From CAZRDB01 sp964598695 (GTDB lineage Bacteria > Armatimonadota > Zipacnadia > UBA1398), in contig CAZRDB010000198.1 of NCBI GenBank assembly GCA_964598695.1, positions 1 through 8,923 on the forward strand: DNA of 8,923 bases, given 5' to 3'. The notes under the pieces were generated by a model. It had not been told where the DNA came from, searched no databases, and saw only the letters and a list, made by a program, of their open reading frames with translations. Shown one piece after another: positions 7,243-8,923 of this stretch. The position numbers were made by a program, and so were the translations under genes. Position 1 is the stretch's first letter; every line of letters starts with the position of its first letter.

Positions 7243-7285
7243 GGGCGTGTCCCAACGATACGCCCGTGCCTCGTCGCTCGATTCC
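7243..7285 (-). promoter_or_regulatory. Possible promoter and operator-like repeat for the kinase operon
   Basis: The 142-bp gap between the peptidase gene and the kinase gene is the natural place for a promoter. On the - strand GGAAT (7285-7281) is followed after 18 bases by CGTATCG (7262-7256). This resembles an ECF-type sigma factor promoter (GGAA-type -35 with a CGT-type -10). No good TTGACA/TATAAT pair was found. A 6-bp inverted repeat, GGGCGT (7243-7248) and ACGCCC (7260-7265) on the + strand, spans the proposed -10 and could be an operator or a weak hairpin. Tentative. Confidence 0.25.
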
Positions 7286-7322
7286 ACGCATGGCCGGAGC
7301 GACCTCCCGCCCCGTCGCCGGC

Positions 7323-8267
7323 CTACGATAGCGCCAGCTCGGGCAGGGCGAGCAGCACGTCGATCAGGTCGCGAAGCGCACCCAGCGAGGCGTGCGTCGG
7401 CGTGACGTGCGCCTCGGCCGCCGGCAACGCCAGCGAGATCGCGTGGGCCAGGGGGATGAAGAGCGGCGTCTGGCTGCCGCTCCGGGCGTGCGCGAGCGCG
7501 ATGCGCAGGCCCCGCTCCGTCAGCGCGCGATGGAGCCGGAGCCCGAAGTGCGGATCGATCAGCGAGCCGCCCTCGGCGACCCGCAGGGCGCAGCGATCGA
7601 GGGGGCATCCCGTGAGGTTGGCGAGGCCCGGCACGTCGGCGTTGGCAACCAGCTCCACGTTCGGCAGCCGGCGCGAGACGAGGTGAGCCCCCTTCTTGGC
7701 CGCGTGCATCGAGCACTCCTCGGCGAAGACCACCATCGCCGCGACGGCCGGCGACGCGAGCTGCCGCGCGGCCTCCACGACGGCGAACGCGGTGAGACGC
7801 GGGTCGATCGCCTTGCCGTGGATCCAGCCGTCCTCGATCCGCGCGCGCTCGGCGTAAGTGAAGACCGCGCCCAGCGGAGAGAGCCCCTCGGCCCGCAGGA
7901 CCAGCTCGTCGTCGACCACCAGGCCCTCGGCGGGGCGGAGGCTCGCGCCCGTCTCATCCAGGTAGTCCATCGCGACCAGCGCGCAGCCCGCGAGCCGGGC
8001 CGGCGCCACGCCGATCGTCCGCGTCGCCCAGCCGTCCGGGCGCTCGTGGAGGACCATCCCACCGATCTCGTCGACGTGGGCGACGTACAGGACGCGCACG
8101 TCCGCATCGCGCGCGCCGGGAGCGCGCGCAAGGAGGCAGCCGTCCTCGACGCGATCGAACTGCCAGCCGCTCAGCCGTCGCTCCACCCAGCCGACGGCCG
8201 GGCCGCAGGCGGTGGCCACGGAGACCAGGTCGCACAGCTCGAGCAGGGCCTTCTCGTCGAGGCGCAT
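7323..8267 (-). CDS. Divergent M42-type metallopeptidase
   Basis: A 314-residue protein resembling M42 family aminopeptidases (glutamyl/deblocking aminopeptidase and endoglucanase-M type), cytoplasmic di-metal enzymes. Visible active-site blocks are AHVDEIGGMV (63-72) with H64 and D66, KAIDPRLTA (152-160) with bridging D155, FAEECSMHAAKKGA (181-194) with E183/E184 as base and metal ligand, and ANADVPG (208-214) with D211. A C-terminal histidine (H287 in AHVTPTH, or H291) probably replaces the usual His of the HSPxE motif. Segment 70-150 corresponds to the dimerisation insert. It is shorter than typical members (about 340-370 residues) and the C-terminal motif is altered, so substrate range may differ. 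The ATG at 8267 has GGAGGG 8 bases upstream. It lies 45 bp after the HIT gene on the same strand, probably co-transcribed. Confidence 0.82.
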   Translation of the reverse strand: MRLDEKALLELCDLVSVATACGPAVGWVERRLSGWQFDRVEDGCLLARAPGARDADVRVLYVAHVDEIGGMVLHERPDGWATRTIGVAPARLAGCALVAMDYLDETGASLRPAEGLVVDDELVLRAEGLSPLGAVFTYAERARIEDGWIHGKAIDPRLTAFAVVEAARQLASPAVAAMVVFAEECSMHAAKKGAHLVSRRLPNVELVANADVPGLANLTGCPLDRCALRVAEGGSLIDPHFGLRLHRALTERGLRIALAHARSGSQTPLFIPLAHAISLALPAAEAHVTPTHASLGALRDLIDVLLALPELALS

Positions 8268-8296
8268 GGTGGCGTCCCTCCGTTCGGTGGGTCTCC

Positions 8297-8313
8297 GGGG
8301 CGGGGGCCGCCCC
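8297..8313 (-). terminator. GC-only hairpin right after the HIT gene stop
   Basis: On the - strand GGGGCGG-CCC-CCGCCCC (8313 to 8297) forms a 7-bp all-GC stem with a 3-base loop. It starts at the last base of the HIT stop codon. No T-tract follows, so it is not a classical intrinsic terminator. It could attenuate transcription or protect the 3' end of the HIT message while allowing read-through into the peptidase gene. Confidence 0.35.
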
Positions 8314-8657
8314 TAGCCCGGAGGCCATGTGAGCGGACGGCCGCCCAGGATGTGGAAGTGCAGATGGTCGACCGTCTGGCCGCCGTCGGAGCCCACGTTG
8401 GCGACCACACGGTAGCCACCGGCATCCAGGCGGAGCAGCCGCGCCACCTCCGCGCACTTGACGACGAGGTAGCCGAGCAGCTCCGGCTGGGACTCGGCCT
8501 CGGCAAGGTTCGCGACCGGCTCCTTCGGGATCAGCAGCACATGCACCGGCGCCTGGGGCGCGATGTCCCGGAAGGCGAGGCAGCGGTCGTCCTCGTAGAC
8601 GATCTCCGCGGGGATCTCGTGCCGGGCGATCTTGGCGAAGATGGTGTCCTCACTCAT
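8313..8657 (-). CDS. HIT-family (histidine triad) nucleotide-binding protein
   Basis: A 114-residue HINT-like member of the HIT superfamily, small homodimeric nucleoside phosphoramidase/nucleotide hydrolases that bind purine mononucleotides. The characteristic N-terminus (TIFAKIARHEIPAEIVYED), the segment DIAPQAPVHVLLIPK (31-45) with H39, and the triad VDHLHFHILGGR with H98, H100 and H102 (nucleophile) are all present. Length is normal for the family. I chose ATG 8657 over a GTG three codons earlier (8666) because MSEDTIF is the usual family start. A GGTGA lies 5 bases before the ATG, while AAGGA is too close to the GTG. First gene of the - strand run, divergent from the gene at 8835, and 45 bp ahead of the peptidase. 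The specific substrate cannot be told from sequence. Confidence 0.95.
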   Translation of the reverse strand: MSEDTIFAKIARHEIPAEIVYEDDRCLAFRDIAPQAPVHVLLIPKEPVANLAEAESQPELLGYLVVKCAEVARLLRLDAGGYRVVANVGSDGGQTVDHLHFHILGGRPLTWPPG

Positions 8658-8676
8658 GCGGTTCACCGTCCTTCGG

Positions 8677-8734
8677 TCGATGGGGGCCTATTCCGGGCAG
8701 CAGGGCGGGCTCCCTTCCCGAGCCGGCCCATCGA
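8677..8734. repeat. 8-bp inverted repeat in the divergent spacer
   Basis: TCGATGGG (8677-8684) and CCCATCGA (8727-8734) are perfect reverse complements separated by 42 bases. They lie between the HIT gene and the right-edge gene, where both genes need their promoters. The sites could be a regulator's paired half-sites or a chance match. No clear -35/-10 pair is visible nearby. Confidence 0.4.
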
Positions 8735-8776
8735 GCCCCGGCTGTCTCCGGGCGAAACAAGTGTTGCAGCCGGGGC
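8735..8776. repeat. 10-bp inverted repeat upstream of the right-edge gene
   Basis: GCCCCGGCTG (8735-8744) and CAGCCGGGGC (8767-8776) are perfect reverse complements around a 22-base loop. The loop is the most A-rich part of the spacer (GAAACAA). The 3' arm's GGGG (8772-8775) could alternatively pair with CCCC at 8786-8789. It could be an operator around a promoter, or a leader stem if transcription starts to the left. The repeat is certain, its role is not. Confidence 0.45.
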
Positions 8777-8822
8777 CGTGGAAGACCCCTGTACACCGGA
8801 AGGGCGTAACCCGCCGCAGTGA

Positions 8823-8830
8823 GGGAGGAG
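8823..8830 (+). promoter_or_regulatory. Strong ribosome binding site for the right-edge gene
   Basis: GGGAGGAG closely matches the Shine-Dalgarno consensus and ends 4 bases before ATG 8835 (GGGAGG ends 6 before). It supports a real gene start here although only 29 codons are inside the window. A second in-frame ATG at 8841 is possible but has a longer spacing. Confidence 0.7.
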
Positions 8831-8834
8831 CCGC

Positions 8835-8923
8835 ATGGCGATGGAGGGACCGGTCGGGCCGTTTCGCGATGGGATGCCCCGCCCGGCACGCGCGCGCTGG
8901 GCGGGGTATGCGCTGCTGGCGCT
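8835..8923 (+). CDS. Start of a probable membrane protein, 3' end beyond window
   Basis: An open frame runs from ATG 8835 to the window end, 29 codons plus two bases, behind a near-consensus ribosome binding site. The residues begin MAMEGPVGPFRDGMPR, then a basic, arginine-rich stretch (PRPARARW), then the start of a hydrophobic segment (AGYALLAL). This pattern suits a cytoplasmic N-terminus followed by a first transmembrane helix, or a signal anchor. Too little is visible to name a family. It is divergent from the HIT gene with a 177-bp spacer holding two inverted repeats. Confidence 0.6.
   Translation, partial: MAMEGPVGPFRDGMPRPARARWAGYALLA

Noticed and set aside
8764..8795. TTGCAG ... TGTACA as a housekeeping promoter for the right-edge gene
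   Set aside because: The spacing is 20 bases and the -10 match is poor, so I did not list it as a promoter.
7392..8822. A 476-codon + strand open frame across the peptidase and HIT genes
   Set aside because: Antisense to two genes with clear catalytic motifs. The long frame follows from the scarcity of stop codons at high GC.
8735..8834. Known riboswitch in the right-edge leader
   Set aside because: I compared it by eye with TPP, cobalamin, glycine, fluoride and ykkC-type conserved cores and found no convincing match.

Overview
The window is GC-rich (roughly 70 % by eye), with strong G/C preference at third codon positions and tightly packed genes. It looks like an ordinary chromosomal stretch of a free-living, GC-rich bacterium. 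A Chloroflexota or actinobacterial origin fits the style of the proteins, but no marker gene fixes the phylum. I see no rRNA, tRNA, insertion sequence, phage gene or CRISPR array.

The left third (bases 2-2775) reads on the + strand. It holds the 3' part of a polytopic membrane protein gene, a cytidylate-kinase-like protein, and a 414-residue protein I do not recognise. A perfect 8-bp hairpin with a GUGA loop sits directly before the kinase-like gene, and its 3' arm is that gene's only good Shine-Dalgarno sequence.

The middle and right parts (2780-8657) read on the - strand, converging on the first cluster with only 4 bases between stop codons. In transcription order they are a HIT-family protein, a divergent M42-type metallopeptidase, a large GAF + four-PAS sensor histidine kinase, an Rcp1-like single-domain response regulator, and a protein with an N-terminal receiver and a C-terminal histidine kinase. 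The last three overlap (4 bp and 11 bp) and almost certainly form one translationally coupled signalling operon. None of the three carries a DNA-binding or enzymatic output domain. They look like a phosphorelay whose final output is encoded elsewhere or works by protein-protein contact.

At the right edge, divergent from the HIT gene, the first 29 codons of another probable membrane protein begin behind a strong ribosome binding site. The divergent spacer of 177 bp contains two sizeable inverted repeats, one of which could fold in the leader of the edge gene.

Nothing here is an obvious new defence or mobile system. The points most worth checking are the Shine-Dalgarno-masking hairpin at 738-757, the unrecognised gene at 1531-2775, the output-less phosphorelay, and the structured leaders at 7198-7265 and 8677-8776.
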